Assembly (NCBI RefSeq): GCF_002159455.1
Contig: NZ_NFIQ01000028.1
Coordinates: 1-45,851, forward strand
Source of the DNA: Flavonifractor sp. An306
Lineage (GTDB): Bacteria; Bacillota; Clostridia; Oscillospirales; Oscillospiraceae
Direction of reading: 5' to 3'
Length of the DNA: 45,851 bases
In this document: positions 31,846 to 38,785 of the stretch, piece by piece
Numbering within the stretch: the stretch's first letter is position 1
Layout: each line of letters opens with the position of its first letter
Translations under genes and position numbers: made by a program
The notes under the pieces: generated by a model
Databases searched by the model: none
What the model was told of the DNA's origin: nothing
Seen by the model: the letters and a program-made list of their open reading frames with translations, nothing else

Positions 31846-33648
31846 TTACTGCTTGCTGATGGCGTCAAAGCGGCAGTGGTCCATACAGGCGCCGCACTTG
31901 ATACACTTGGACTGGTTGATGATATGGGGAGCCCGCACCGCGCCAGAGATGGCGCCGGTGGGACAACCCTGGGCGCAGCGGGTACAGCCCTTGCACTTGG
32001 TGGGGTCCACCACGTACTGGATCAGGGCCTTACACACGCCGGCGGGGCAGCGCTTTTCATACACGTGGGCCTCGTACTCCTCCCGGAAGTGCTTCAGGGT
32101 GGAGAGCACCGGGTTGGGGGCGGTCTGGCCCAGGCCGCACAGGGCGGACTGCTTGATGTGGTTGCACAGCTCCTCGATGGTGTCCAGGTCCTCCGGCTCG
32201 CCGTTGCCCTCGGTAATCTTGGTCAGCAGGCCCAGCAGCCGCTTGGTGCCGATGCGGCAGGGGGAGCACTTGCCGCAGGACTCGTCCACAATGAACTCCA
32301 GGAAGAACTTGGCGATGTCCACCATGCAGTTGTCCTCGTCCATGACGATGAGGCCGCCGGAGCCCATCATGGAGCCGATGGCGCCCAGAGATTCATAGTC
32401 GATGGGGGTGTCGATGAGGGCGGCGGGGATGCAGCCGCCGGAGGGGCCGCCGGTCTGGGCGGCCTTGAACTTCTTGCCGCCGGGGACGCCGCCGCCGATG
32501 TCCTCCACCACAGTGCGCAGGGTGGTGCCCATGGGGATCTCCACCAGGCCGGTGTTGGTGATCTTGCCGCCCAGGGCGAACACCTTGGTGCCCTTGCTCT
32601 TCTCGGTGCCGATGGCGGCGAATTTCTCCGGACCGTTGTTGAAGATCCAGGTGATGTTGGCGTAGGTCTCCACATTGTTCAGCAGGGTGGGCCGGTCAAA
32701 CAGGCCCTTCACCGCCGGGAAGGGGGGCCGGGTCTTGGGCTCGCCCCGGTGGCCCTCGATGGAGCGCATGAGGGCGGTCTCCTCGCCGCAGACGAAAGCG
32801 CCGGCGCCCAGCCGCAGCTCCAGGTCGAAGTCAAAGCCGGACTCGAAGATGTTCTCTCCCAGCAGGCCGTACTCCTTGGCCTGGGCGATGGCGGTCTCCA
32901 GCCGCTTGACAGCGATGGGGTACTCCGCCCGGACGTAGATGTAGCCCTGGTGAGCTCCCACGGCGTAGCCGGCGATGGTCATGGCCTCAATGACGCTGAG
33001 GGGGTCGCCCTCCAGCACCGACCGGTCCATGAAGGCGCCGGGGTCGCCCTCGTCAGCGTTGCAGCAGACGTACTTGACGCCGTCAGGGCTCACCGCGTCG
33101 GCGGTGAACTGCCACTTGGTGCCGGTGGGGAAGCCGGCGCCGCCACGGCCCCGGAGGCCGGAGGCCTTCACGGTGTCGATGACCTGCTGGGGCGGGATCT
33201 GCTCGGTCAGGATCCTGCCCAGGGCCTCATAGCCCCCCACGCCGATGTACTCGTCAATGCTCTCAGGGTTGATGACGCCGCAGTTGCGCAGGGCAATGCG
33301 GAACTGATGCTTGTAGAAGTTGGTCTCCGCCAGGGAGGTCACCGGCCCTTCGCCGCCGCCGTTCTTGTTCAGCAGCCGCTGGACAATGCGGCCCTTGACG
33401 ATGTGCTCGGAGACGATCTCCTCCACGTCGTCCACGGTGACATGGGTATAGCAGGCCCCCTCGGGGTAGACGGTGACGATGGGCCCCAGGGCGCACAGGC
33501 CGAAGCAGCCGGTGCGCACCACCTTGGCCTCCTTGTCCATGCCCTGGGCGGCCAGCTGCTTCTCAAATTCCTCAATGATCTTGGGGCTCTCCGAGGAGGA
33601 GCAGCCGGTGCCGGTACACACCAGAATGTGGGAACGAACCAAACTCAT
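31846..33648 (-). CDS. hydB: Hydrogenase flavin subunit HydB (NuoF-like)
   Basis: The FMN/NAD-binding electron-hub subunit of the trimeric hydrogenase, 600 residues. Order of domains: thioredoxin-like [2Fe-2S] at 1-90 (CTGTGCSSSESP, CFGLCALGP), the FMN and NAD domain with SGLRGRGGAGFPTGTKW near 170, an SLBB-type region, the [4Fe-4S] motif ESCGKCSPCRIGTKR near 455, and a C-terminal ferredoxin with two clusters (CKGCTRCAQGCP, CIKCGACMDHCRF). This is the arrangement of bifurcating HydB rather than respiratory NuoF, which lacks the end domains. GGAGGGG precedes the ATG. 15 bp after the small Fe-S gene. Confidence 0.95.
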   Translation of the reverse strand: MSLVRSHILVCTGTGCSSSESPKIIEEFEKQLAAQGMDKEAKVVRTGCFGLCALGPIVTVYPEGACYTHVTVDDVEEIVSEHIVKGRIVQRLLNKNGGGEGPVTSLAETNFYKHQFRIALRNCGVINPESIDEYIGVGGYEALGRILTEQIPPQQVIDTVKASGLRGRGGAGFPTGTKWQFTADAVSPDGVKYVCCNADEGDPGAFMDRSVLEGDPLSVIEAMTIAGYAVGAHQGYIYVRAEYPIAVKRLETAIAQAKEYGLLGENIFESGFDFDLELRLGAGAFVCGEETALMRSIEGHRGEPKTRPPFPAVKGLFDRPTLLNNVETYANITWIFNNGPEKFAAIGTEKSKGTKVFALGGKITNTGLVEIPMGTTLRTVVEDIGGGVPGGKKFKAAQTGGPSGGCIPAALIDTPIDYESLGAIGSMMGSGGLIVMDEDNCMVDIAKFFLEFIVDESCGKCSPCRIGTKRLLGLLTKITEGNGEPEDLDTIEELCNHIKQSALCGLGQTAPNPVLSTLKHFREEYEAHVYEKRCPAGVCKALIQYVVDPTKCKGCTRCAQGCPTGAISGAVRAPHIINQSKCIKCGACMDHCRFDAISKQ

Positions 33649-33663
33649 CTCTGTCCCCTCCCC

Positions 33664-34032
33664 TTATTCCGCCGCGCCGATGGTGTACTCTTCCACCACC
33701 CGGCCGTTTACCAGATGCTCGCTGACGATGGAGGCCACCTTGTCGGGGGTCATCTTCACATAGGTGACCTTCTCCTGACCGGGCACGTAGACCTCCACAA
33801 TGGGCTCCAGCCGGCACACGCCGATGCAGCCGGTCTGGGAGACCGTCACGTTCTTCAGCTCCCGCTTGTTCACTTCCTCCAGAAAGGCGTTGAGCACCGG
33901 CCGGGCGCCGGCGGCGATGCCGCAGGTGGCCATGCCCACCACTACCCGGATCCGGTCGTCGCTGGACTCCCGCAAATCAATCTGCTTCTCCATCCGCTCC
34001 CGGATGGCCCGCAGCTCTGCCAGACTTTTCAT
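33664..34032 (-). CDS. Thioredoxin-like [2Fe-2S] ferredoxin domain protein
   Basis: A 122-residue protein whose fold matches the C-terminal thioredoxin-like [2Fe-2S] domain of NuoE/HydC. Ligands are C37 in MATCGIAAGARP and the pair CIGVCRLEPIVEVY near 69-73, plus the earlier part of the pattern; the N-terminal 30 residues form a charged helix. Stand-alone copies of this domain recur in clostridial hydrogenase operons between hydC and hydB. It may pass electrons to or from HydB, or report redox state to the neighbouring HATPase. Its ATG overlaps the stop of the HATPase gene (ATGA), so the two are made together. Confidence 0.88.
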   Translation of the reverse strand: MKSLAELRAIRERMEKQIDLRESSDDRIRVVVGMATCGIAAGARPVLNAFLEEVNKRELKNVTVSQTGCIGVCRLEPIVEVYVPGQEKVTYVKMTPDKVASIVSEHLVNGRVVEEYTIGAAE

Positions 34033-34586
34033 GCTTTCATCCCCTTATGTTCTCGTAACAGCGTTTCCTGTTCCTGTAAGTAGTCCCGGACCCAGAGGAC
34101 CACCTCCGGCTCCGCCAGGGAGACCGCCTCCCCCAGCTCCGCACGCAGCTGCCTGGTATCCAGGCCAATCTGCTCCTCACCCATTTTGTGGGTGTAGCAC
34201 AGTTCCAGCTCCGGCGCGCCCTGGAGCAGCAGGGTGATGCTCCCCGCCATATCCCCCACCGGGGGGCAGTCGATGTGACTGGCCTGAAAGACGGCCGTCA
34301 CCGTGGTGCCCACCCCCAGCTGGCTCTCAATGCGCAGGCTCCCGCCGGTCTGCTCCGCCGCCATGCGCAGCAGCGGCAGCCCCAGCCCCATTTTCCGGGT
34401 GGTGCGGGTGGTGGTGAAGGGGTCGCTGACCGTGGCCAGCAGCTCGGGACTCATCCCCTTCCCGTCGTCGGCGATGGTGAGGGTGATGGTCTCCCCCTCC
34501 TCCGCCAGGGTCACCTCCAGATGCCTGGCCTGGGCGGTGATGGAGTTCTGGGCGATATCCAGGGTATAGAGGGCGATCTCTTTCAT
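34029..34586 (-). CDS. Stand-alone histidine-kinase-type ATPase domain protein
   Basis: A 185-residue HATPase (GHKL) protein. The N box is in DIAQNSITAQA near residue 11, the G1 box is IADDGKGMSPELL near 39, and GLGLPLLRMAAEQTGGSL near 68 is the G2 box. There is no phosphoacceptor helix, no sensor domain and no membrane segment. The last 75 residues are not a known domain that I recognise. Such one-domain ATPases lie in hydrogenase operons of many Clostridia, where their role is unresolved; phosphorylation of a partner or an RsbW-like partner-binding switch are both possible. Between hydC (9 bp upstream) and the [2Fe-2S] gene (4-bp overlap). Confidence 0.87.
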   Translation of the reverse strand: MKEIALYTLDIAQNSITAQARHLEVTLAEEGETITLTIADDGKGMSPELLATVSDPFTTTRTTRKMGLGLPLLRMAAEQTGGSLRIESQLGVGTTVTAVFQASHIDCPPVGDMAGSITLLLQGAPELELCYTHKMGEEQIGLDTRQLRAELGEAVSLAEPEVVLWVRDYLQEQETLLREHKGMKA

Positions 34587-34595
34587 AACTTCCCC

Positions 34596-35090
34596 TTATT
34601 TGTACATATCCAGGATCGGCCCCACCTGATCGGGGGTGAGCCGGCCGTACACGTCGTTGTTGACCATCATAACCGGGGCCAGACCGCAGGCCCCCACGCA
34701 GCGGCAGGAGTCCAGGGAGAACTTGCCGTCGGGGGTGATGGCGCCGGGGGCGATGCCCAGCTTCTGCTCCACGGCGTTGAGAATGGCCGCCGCTCCCTTG
34801 ACGTAGCAGGCGGTACCCAGGCAGATGGAGATCTGATATCTTCCCTTGGGATTCAGGGTGAACTGGGCGTAAAACGAAGCCACTCCGTACACCTCGGACA
34901 GGGGGATGTCCAGCCCCTGTGCCACCATAATCTGTACTTCCTCCGGCAGATAGCCAAAGATCTCCTGGGCGGCCTGAAGCACCGGCATGGTGGCGCCGGG
35001 CTGGCCCTTGTGCTCGGCAATCACCTGCCGCAGGCGCTCCTCCTGCTCAGGGGTCCCCCGATAGGGAACGACGGTCTTGCAGTTTGGCAT
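34596..35090 (-). CDS. hydC: Hydrogenase small subunit HydC (NuoE-like)
   Basis: A 164-residue [2Fe-2S] subunit of the trimeric hydrogenase. The helical N-terminal bundle (PVLQAAQEIFGYLPEEVQIMVA) leads to the cluster domain with ligands CLGTACYVKG near 92-97 and CRCVGACGLAPVMMVN near 133-137. VYGVASFYAQFTLNPKG is a family signature. Start 35090 has GGAAGG eight bp upstream; a longer frame to 35141 lacks a site. First gene of the hydC-HATPase-[2Fe-2S]-hydB-hydA unit, behind a promoter and long hairpin leader. Confidence 0.94.
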   Translation of the reverse strand: MPNCKTVVPYRGTPEQEERLRQVIAEHKGQPGATMPVLQAAQEIFGYLPEEVQIMVAQGLDIPLSEVYGVASFYAQFTLNPKGRYQISICLGTACYVKGAAAILNAVEQKLGIAPGAITPDGKFSLDSCRCVGACGLAPVMMVNNDVYGRLTPDQVGPILDMYK

Positions 35091-35130
35091 GGATGCGTCC
35101 TTCCTTTCTAAACCTTGTGTTATATCCTTC

Positions 35131-35225
35131 ATACTGCACATTTTATGACATCTGCTGCACTGACTCCCCGGTCAGTGCAGCAGATGTATTCTTATTACCT
35201 ATAAACTTTACTTAGGTGCAGTATA
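35131..35225 (-). promoter_or_regulatory. Nested inverted repeats in the hydC leader
   Basis: An inner dyad of 17 perfect pairs (35148-35164 with 35171-35187, 6-nt loop CCCCG-type) is enclosed by an outer dyad ATACTGCAC (35131-35139) and GTGCAGTAT (35217-35225). The outer right arm overlaps the -10 box. The inner stem has TGCAC/GTGCA in common with the outer arms. It is transcribed in the ~120-nt hydC leader. No T-run follows, so it is not an ordinary terminator; an operator, an RNA stability element or a small mobile repeat are possible. Confidence 0.6.
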
Positions 35226-35248
35226 ACATGCCTCCAAATTCTTGTAAA
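35220..35248 (-). promoter_or_regulatory. Promoter of the hydC-hydA unit
   Basis: Minus-strand TTTACA (35243-35248), 17-bp spacer, TATACT (35220-35225). The start of RNA would fall near 35213, leaving a leader of about 120 nt with the large hairpin. Confidence 0.75.
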
Positions 35249-35266
35249 GAAAAAATTAAGGCGTCC

Positions 35267-35980
35267 TCACTTTTTGGGAGCACGCAGCCAGTCCAGCACC
35301 GCCTCCGCTGTGCGGTCGGGCAGGTCCATAGCGTGCTCCGCCCCCCACACCTGATCCAGATAGTGGGCGTCGGAGTTGGTAATAAAGCGCACCCCGGCCA
35401 GATCCGGCCGGTTGGGAAGGTCCGGCGGGCAGCTGTGGGACAGCTCGGCCACCGGAAAGCCCAGAGAGGGGTCCCACAGTCCCAGCACCCCTAGCAGGGA
35501 GTAGGAAGGCCGGTCAATGTGAGCGGGGAAGGCTACGCCCCCCAGTCCCGCCGCCAGAGCGGGCACCTCCTCCACGGCAATGGCCGCAGAACAGGCCAGC
35601 AGCCGCTCCTCCTCCCCCAGAACGGTGTCCTCCCGGTCCATACGCAGCTGCCGGCCAAAGACGGCGGGGTCGTTGGGCAGGGGCGGCAGGCGGTCATAGA
35701 CCAGCCTCTGGAAGGCCTCCGCCCGTTCCAGGTCTGGGAACAGGCACACCACATGGATGTCCTCCTGGGTACACAGCTCCATCCCCGGCAGAGCCAGCAG
35801 CCCCCGCTCCCGGGCGGCCTGGCAGAAGGGGGCGCAATTGCCGCAGGTATTGTGGTCGGTGAGGGCCACGATGTCCAGCCCCGCCAGGGCGCACATGGCC
35901 GCCAGATCGGCGGGGGTCATCTCGTCGCTGCCGCAGGGCGATAAACAGGAGTGGAGGTGCAGATCATAGTAAAACTTCAC
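35267..35980 (-). CDS. PHP-domain phosphoesterase-like protein
   Basis: A 237-residue protein of the PHP (polymerase and histidinol phosphatase) superfamily. Metal-binding motifs are DLHLHSCLSPCG (residues 6-17), ALTDHNTCGNC near 40, GMELCTQEDIHVVC near 66-80, AFPAHIDRP near 150 and the final NSDAHYLDQVW near 200. Family members hydrolyse phosphomonoesters or nucleotides; substrate unknown. The start is GTG at 35978-35980 with a weak GAGAG site. It lies 21 bp downstream of a DRTGG gene and just before the hydC promoter, an arrangement that I associate with hydrogenase loci in Clostridia. Confidence 0.88.
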   Translation of the reverse strand: MKFYYDLHLHSCLSPCGSDEMTPADLAAMCALAGLDIVALTDHNTCGNCAPFCQAARERGLLALPGMELCTQEDIHVVCLFPDLERAEAFQRLVYDRLPPLPNDPAVFGRQLRMDREDTVLGEEERLLACSAAIAVEEVPALAAGLGGVAFPAHIDRPSYSLLGVLGLWDPSLGFPVAELSHSCPPDLPNRPDLAGVRFITNSDAHYLDQVWGAEHAMDLPDRTAEAVLDWLRAPKK

Positions 35981-36001
35981 GGATATCGCTCTCTTTTCCG
36001 G

Positions 36002-36331
36002 TCATTTCAGGCAGTCGTGAAGGCGGCAGGCGGCGGTGTAGGTGTCCTCCCCCGCCCCCAGCAGGTTCACTTCCTTCTCCCTGGCCCGGCGGAGCAGATC
36101 CTCGTCGGGCCGCACCCCCTCGGTCAGCACCACACAGGCCACGTCGGCCATGAGGGCCACCGCCGCCACGTTCTGATTGGACATGATGGTAAGCCAGGCG
36201 CAGTCCTGCCCCGCCCGGCCCATCACCCAGCTCAGCAGGTCCCCGGCGTAGGCCCCCGTCACCTGACGGTCCGGCCCGGCCATATGAAAGACCGTCCAGC
36301 CCAGCTGTTCCTGAAGCGCTTTTACTGTCAT
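36002..36331 (-). CDS. DRTGG-domain protein
   Basis: A 109-residue protein made of one DRTGG-type domain (VTGAYAGDLLSWVMGRA, CAWLTIMSNQNVAAVALM, ACVVLTEGVRPDEDLL). The domain is known from phosphotransacetylases, CBS-domain pyrophosphatases and HPr kinase-like proteins, where it is a ligand-binding regulatory unit. GGGGGAG lies five bp ahead of the ATG. Between the hydrogenase-like sensor and the PHP gene. A second copy with about the same length is at 38172-38528. The ligand is unknown; a nucleotide or acetyl-phosphate-related signal would fit the family. Confidence 0.82.
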   Translation of the reverse strand: MTVKALQEQLGWTVFHMAGPDRQVTGAYAGDLLSWVMGRAGQDCAWLTIMSNQNVAAVALMADVACVVLTEGVRPDEDLLRRAREKEVNLLGAGEDTYTAACRLHDCLK

Positions 36332-36358
36332 ACAAACTCCCCCTCTTTTTTATAGAAA

Positions 36359-36394
36359 CAAGCCGCCGCGACCTGGTTCCGGTCCGGCGGCTTG
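36359..36394 (-). terminator. Weak terminator-like hairpin between the sensor gene and the DRTGG gene
   Basis: A 10-bp stem CAAGCCGCCG/CGGCGGCTTG (36359-36368 with 36385-36394) followed on the minus strand by TTTCTATAAAAAAG. The T-run is poor, so it may only lower expression of the two downstream genes. Confidence 0.5.
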
Positions 36395-36399
36395 CCTGA

Positions 36400-37725
36400 T
36401 TATCGTCTGGATGCTTCTGTCTGGCAGCGCCGGAAGGGGGGCGGCAGATAATCGTCGGCCTCCTCCTTGCCCGCCATGGTCCGCATACGTTCCCGCACCT
36501 TGAAAATGCAGTCGTCCACCGAAGCCCGGCCCAGCACCACGTCCTCGGCAAAGGCGTGGCAGGACGGAGCCCCGCAGGAGCCGCAGTGGAGCCCCGGCAG
36601 ATGGGACTCCAGCTCCTGGATCCGCCGCTGCTTGCTGATGGCCATTTCCCGGTCCCGGTCCAGCACAAAGGTGGGTAAGTACTGCAGCTGCTTATCCCGC
36701 CGCACCAGCTCCCGGTCGGCCCCCGTCAGGGTAAACCGGTTGCGGGACACCGGCTGGCCCTTCATCAGGCTCTTCATCCGCATCTTGGCCCCGTAGGGAT
36801 TCTCCACCGTGAAGCAGCCCCCCACGCACCCCTGGGTGCAGGCTGACAGCTCCAGAAAATCCGCCTCGGGCAGGCGGCCGTCCTCAATCTCCTCCAGCAT
36901 CCGGATGACGTTCTCAATACCGTCCACCGCCACGCACCGCTCGCCCAGGCGGGCGGTGCTCTCCCCGCCGCAGGAGGCCCAGCCCAGGCCCATGATCCCG
37001 GCGGAGGACATGGGCTCCAGCTCCTCCAGCTCCCGCATGGGACCCAGCAACCGCAGGTAGATGTCCCGGATGGCAAAGGCCCCGTCCAGCACCGGCTGGC
37101 TCAGCCCCTCGGACACCCGGGCCGCCGTCACCTTGGAGGAGCAGGGCACAATGGCAAACACCCCGATGCGCTCCGGCGGCAGTCCGGTCTCCTCCGCCGC
37201 CTCCCGCCGGGCCAGAATGGCCGCCAGCTCCATGGGCAGGATGGTGGAGGCCACATGGTCCATCAGCTTGGGAAAGCGCATCCGGATCAGCCGCAGCACC
37301 GTGGGGCAGGAGGAGGAGATCTGGGGGGTTACCGCCGGCGGCCCCTCCTTGATGGTCTGCCGCTCGTAGTCGGAGAGCATCTCGGCGGCCTTGGCTACCT
37401 CGTATACCCGATGAAAGCCGATCTTCAGCAGGCCGTTGAGCACCACGTCCACGTTGTCCAGATGGTGGAACTGCCCATAGAGCGCAGGCTCCGGCAGGGC
37501 CACGCAGCAGTCGTACTCCTTCAGAATGTCCAGGCTGTCTCCCACCGATTTTACCGCCTTGTGGGGACATACCCGGATGCAGTTGCCGCAGTCAATACAC
37601 CGGTCGGGCAGAATGGTGGCCTTGCGGCCCCGGACCCGGATGGCCTCGGTAGGGCAGTTCTTGATGCAGGAAGTGCAGCCACGGCAGCGCTTGTGGTCCA
37701 TTACCACGGCATGTCTCATTGCCAC
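36400..37725 (-). CDS. [FeFe] hydrogenase-like Fe-S protein, probable redox or H2 sensor
   Basis: A 441-residue cytosolic protein. Residues 14-53 hold two [4Fe-4S] motifs (CRGCTSCIKNC, CIDCGNCIRVC). The H-cluster-like domain keeps four Cys that match the [4Fe-4S]H ligands: C140 in SSSCPTVL, C195 in VPCSSK, C296 and C300 in SACTQGC, with C140 to C195 spaced 55 as in catalytic enzymes. However, motif 1 reads SSSCP, and the catalytic CxxGCxxGGGQP loop is CVGGCFTVENP, so normal turnover is unlikely. The end carries an Fe-S motif C381-x2-C384-x4-C389-x16-C406. No PAS, kinase or SpoIIE domain is attached, unlike classical HydS; the ATPase is a separate gene at 37760. The start is GTG, with GGGAGG eight bp ahead. 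Resembles HsfB-type proteins near hydrogenases. Confidence 0.85.
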   Translation of the reverse strand: MAMRHAVVMDHKRCRGCTSCIKNCPTEAIRVRGRKATILPDRCIDCGNCIRVCPHKAVKSVGDSLDILKEYDCCVALPEPALYGQFHHLDNVDVVLNGLLKIGFHRVYEVAKAAEMLSDYERQTIKEGPPAVTPQISSSCPTVLRLIRMRFPKLMDHVASTILPMELAAILARREAAEETGLPPERIGVFAIVPCSSKVTAARVSEGLSQPVLDGAFAIRDIYLRLLGPMRELEELEPMSSAGIMGLGWASCGGESTARLGERCVAVDGIENVIRMLEEIEDGRLPEADFLELSACTQGCVGGCFTVENPYGAKMRMKSLMKGQPVSRNRFTLTGADRELVRRDKQLQYLPTFVLDRDREMAISKQRRIQELESHLPGLHCGSCGAPSCHAFAEDVVLGRASVDDCIFKVRERMRTMAGKEEADDYLPPPFRRCQTEASRR

Positions 37726-37759
37726 AGGCCATACCTCCCTTCCTCAGCTCTGACGCGCA

Positions 37760-38185
37760 TCACTGGGGAATCTTGATGCGCACCGTCACGGTGGTTCCCT
37801 TCCCCACCTCGGTCTCAATACTCATCTCGTCGGAATACCGCTTGATGTTGGGCAGTCCCATGCCCGCCCCAAAGCCCAGCTCCCGGGCGGTCTGCCCGGC
37901 GGTGGAAAAGCCCTCCTGCATGGCCTGGGCCACGTCAGGGATGCCGGGTCCAGTGTCCTCCATCCGAATGGTGATCTGGTCGGCGTCCACCTCCACCTCG
38001 GCCTGACCGCCGTCGGCGTGGATGACCATGTTGATCTCCCCTTCATACATACAGATGGACGCCCGGCGGATCACATCCTGAGGAAGTCCCAGCTTCTTCA
38101 GGGTCAGCTTCATCTTACTGGAGGCCTCCCCCGCTTCAATCAGGTCGCCGCCCTCCACGGGGTACACCAGTTTAATCGTCTCCAT
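37760..38185 (-). CDS. RsbW-like anti-sigma/serine kinase-type ATPase
   Basis: A 141-residue GHKL ATPase of the anti-sigma-factor regulator type. The N box is YEGEINMVIHADGG near 49-58, the G1 box is EDTGPGIPDVAQAM near 79, and GFGAGMGLPNIKRYSDEM near 103 is the G2 box; the end GKGTTVTVRI is typical. Unlike the HATPase in the hydC unit it has no extra C-terminal part. Start 38185 is supported by GAGGGA six bp ahead; the longer frame to 38233 lies within the DRTGG gene. The gene overlaps the upstream DRTGG gene by 14 bp and is followed by the hydrogenase-like sensor, 34 bp away, so it is the natural candidate for the sensor's output partner. Confidence 0.87.
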   Translation of the reverse strand: METIKLVYPVEGGDLIEAGEASSKMKLTLKKLGLPQDVIRRASICMYEGEINMVIHADGGQAEVEVDADQITIRMEDTGPGIPDVAQAMQEGFSTAGQTARELGFGAGMGLPNIKRYSDEMSIETEVGKGTTVTVRIKIPQ

Positions 38186-38528
38186 CGCAGTTCCCTCGCA
38201 ATCCATTGGAATATAGCAGGCCGCAGGCCTCATACATGCGCTTGGGGCAGGTCATCACCACAATGTCCCGCTCCCGGGCCAGCTCTACAATGCCCGGTCC
38301 GGGTACCTTGCCCCGCACAAAGATAATACACGTCATCTCCAGCATATCCGCGGTGCGCACCACCTGGGGATTCACCAGGCCGGTCAGCAGAAGGGCCTGA
38401 TTCTTCACATAGGCCAGCACATCGCTCATAAAATCGCTGCCGCAGGCGGACATGACCTCCCGGTCCAGATGCTCCTCCCCCCACAGCACCGTGGCGTTCA
38501 GAATTCGTTTGATGTCGGACAGCCGCAT
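38172..38528 (-). CDS. DRTGG-domain protein, first gene of the sensor unit
   Basis: A 118-residue protein with one DRTGG-type domain: ACGSDFMSDVLAYVK near 28, LLLTGLVNPQVVRTADM near 46, and CIIFVRGKVPGPGIVELA near 67. The N-terminal MRLSDIKRILNATVLWG resembles the linker that precedes this domain in larger regulators. It differs from the copy at 36002 in sequence but not in length or layout. GGAGAGG precedes the ATG, and a promoter with 17-bp spacing is at 38581-38609. It overlaps the RsbW-like gene by 14 bp, so the products are probably made in fixed ratio. Confidence 0.82.
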   Translation of the reverse strand: MRLSDIKRILNATVLWGEEHLDREVMSACGSDFMSDVLAYVKNQALLLTGLVNPQVVRTADMLEMTCIIFVRGKVPGPGIVELARERDIVVMTCPKRMYEACGLLYSNGLRGNCDGDD

Positions 38529-38580
38529 CAGCCTCTCTCCTCTCCCCCGTTGGGGAAAACTAAACTCTCAATTCAAAGGC

Positions 38581-38609
38581 ATTGTACCATAAATACCAGT
38601 GGAGTGCAA
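38581..38609 (-). promoter_or_regulatory. Promoter of the DRTGG-ATPase-sensor unit
   Basis: Minus-strand TTGCAC (38604-38609), 17-bp spacer, TACAAT (38581-38586). Divergent from the serC promoter 66 bp away. Confidence 0.7.
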
Positions 38610-38674
38610 AGGGTTCGTTGAAACATTCACAAAGATTTTGCCTGAGCGGAGGCGCTTTTGGTGATTCCACGCTA

Positions 38675-38704
38675 TTGACAGTTCCCTGTCCGTTTGGCTA
38701 TAAT
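38675..38704 (+). promoter_or_regulatory. Promoter of serC-serA
   Basis: Perfect TTGACA (38675-38680) and TATAAT (38699-38704) with an 18-bp spacer. The ~75-nt leader contains GTGTTC/GAACAC arms (38725-38730, 38741-38746) around the palindrome CCACGTGG (38734-38741). Confidence 0.88.
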
Positions 38705-38785
38705 GTACTTTATCCAAATAAAGTGTGTTCGTCCCACGTGGAACACCAGACAGAAATCCAATACAATTCAGAGGAGGCCATCAAC

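Noticed and set aside
31876-34083. A 735-codon plus-strand frame opposite hydB and its neighbour
   Set aside because: Mirror image of hydB and the [2Fe-2S] gene, composed of A/G/H/V repeats with no recognisable motif.
35148-35187. The long hydC dyad as an intrinsic terminator
   Set aside because: No T-run on either strand, and it lies within a leader behind a good promoter.
36400-37725. The hydrogenase-like protein as a second catalytic hydrogenase
   Set aside because: Motif 1 is SSSCP, the third motif lost CxxGCxxGGGQP, and the small-subunit-like end is missing; only the cubane-type Cys remain.
38725-38746. The hairpin in the serC leader as a T-box or riboswitch
   Set aside because: The leader is only ~75 nt with one short hairpin and no T-box sequence or terminator, too small for known serine-related elements.
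38582-38785. N-terminal extension of serC by 68 codons
   Set aside because: It contains the perfect TTGACA/TATAAT promoter and has no ribosome site; SerC proteins start at RVYNFSAGP.
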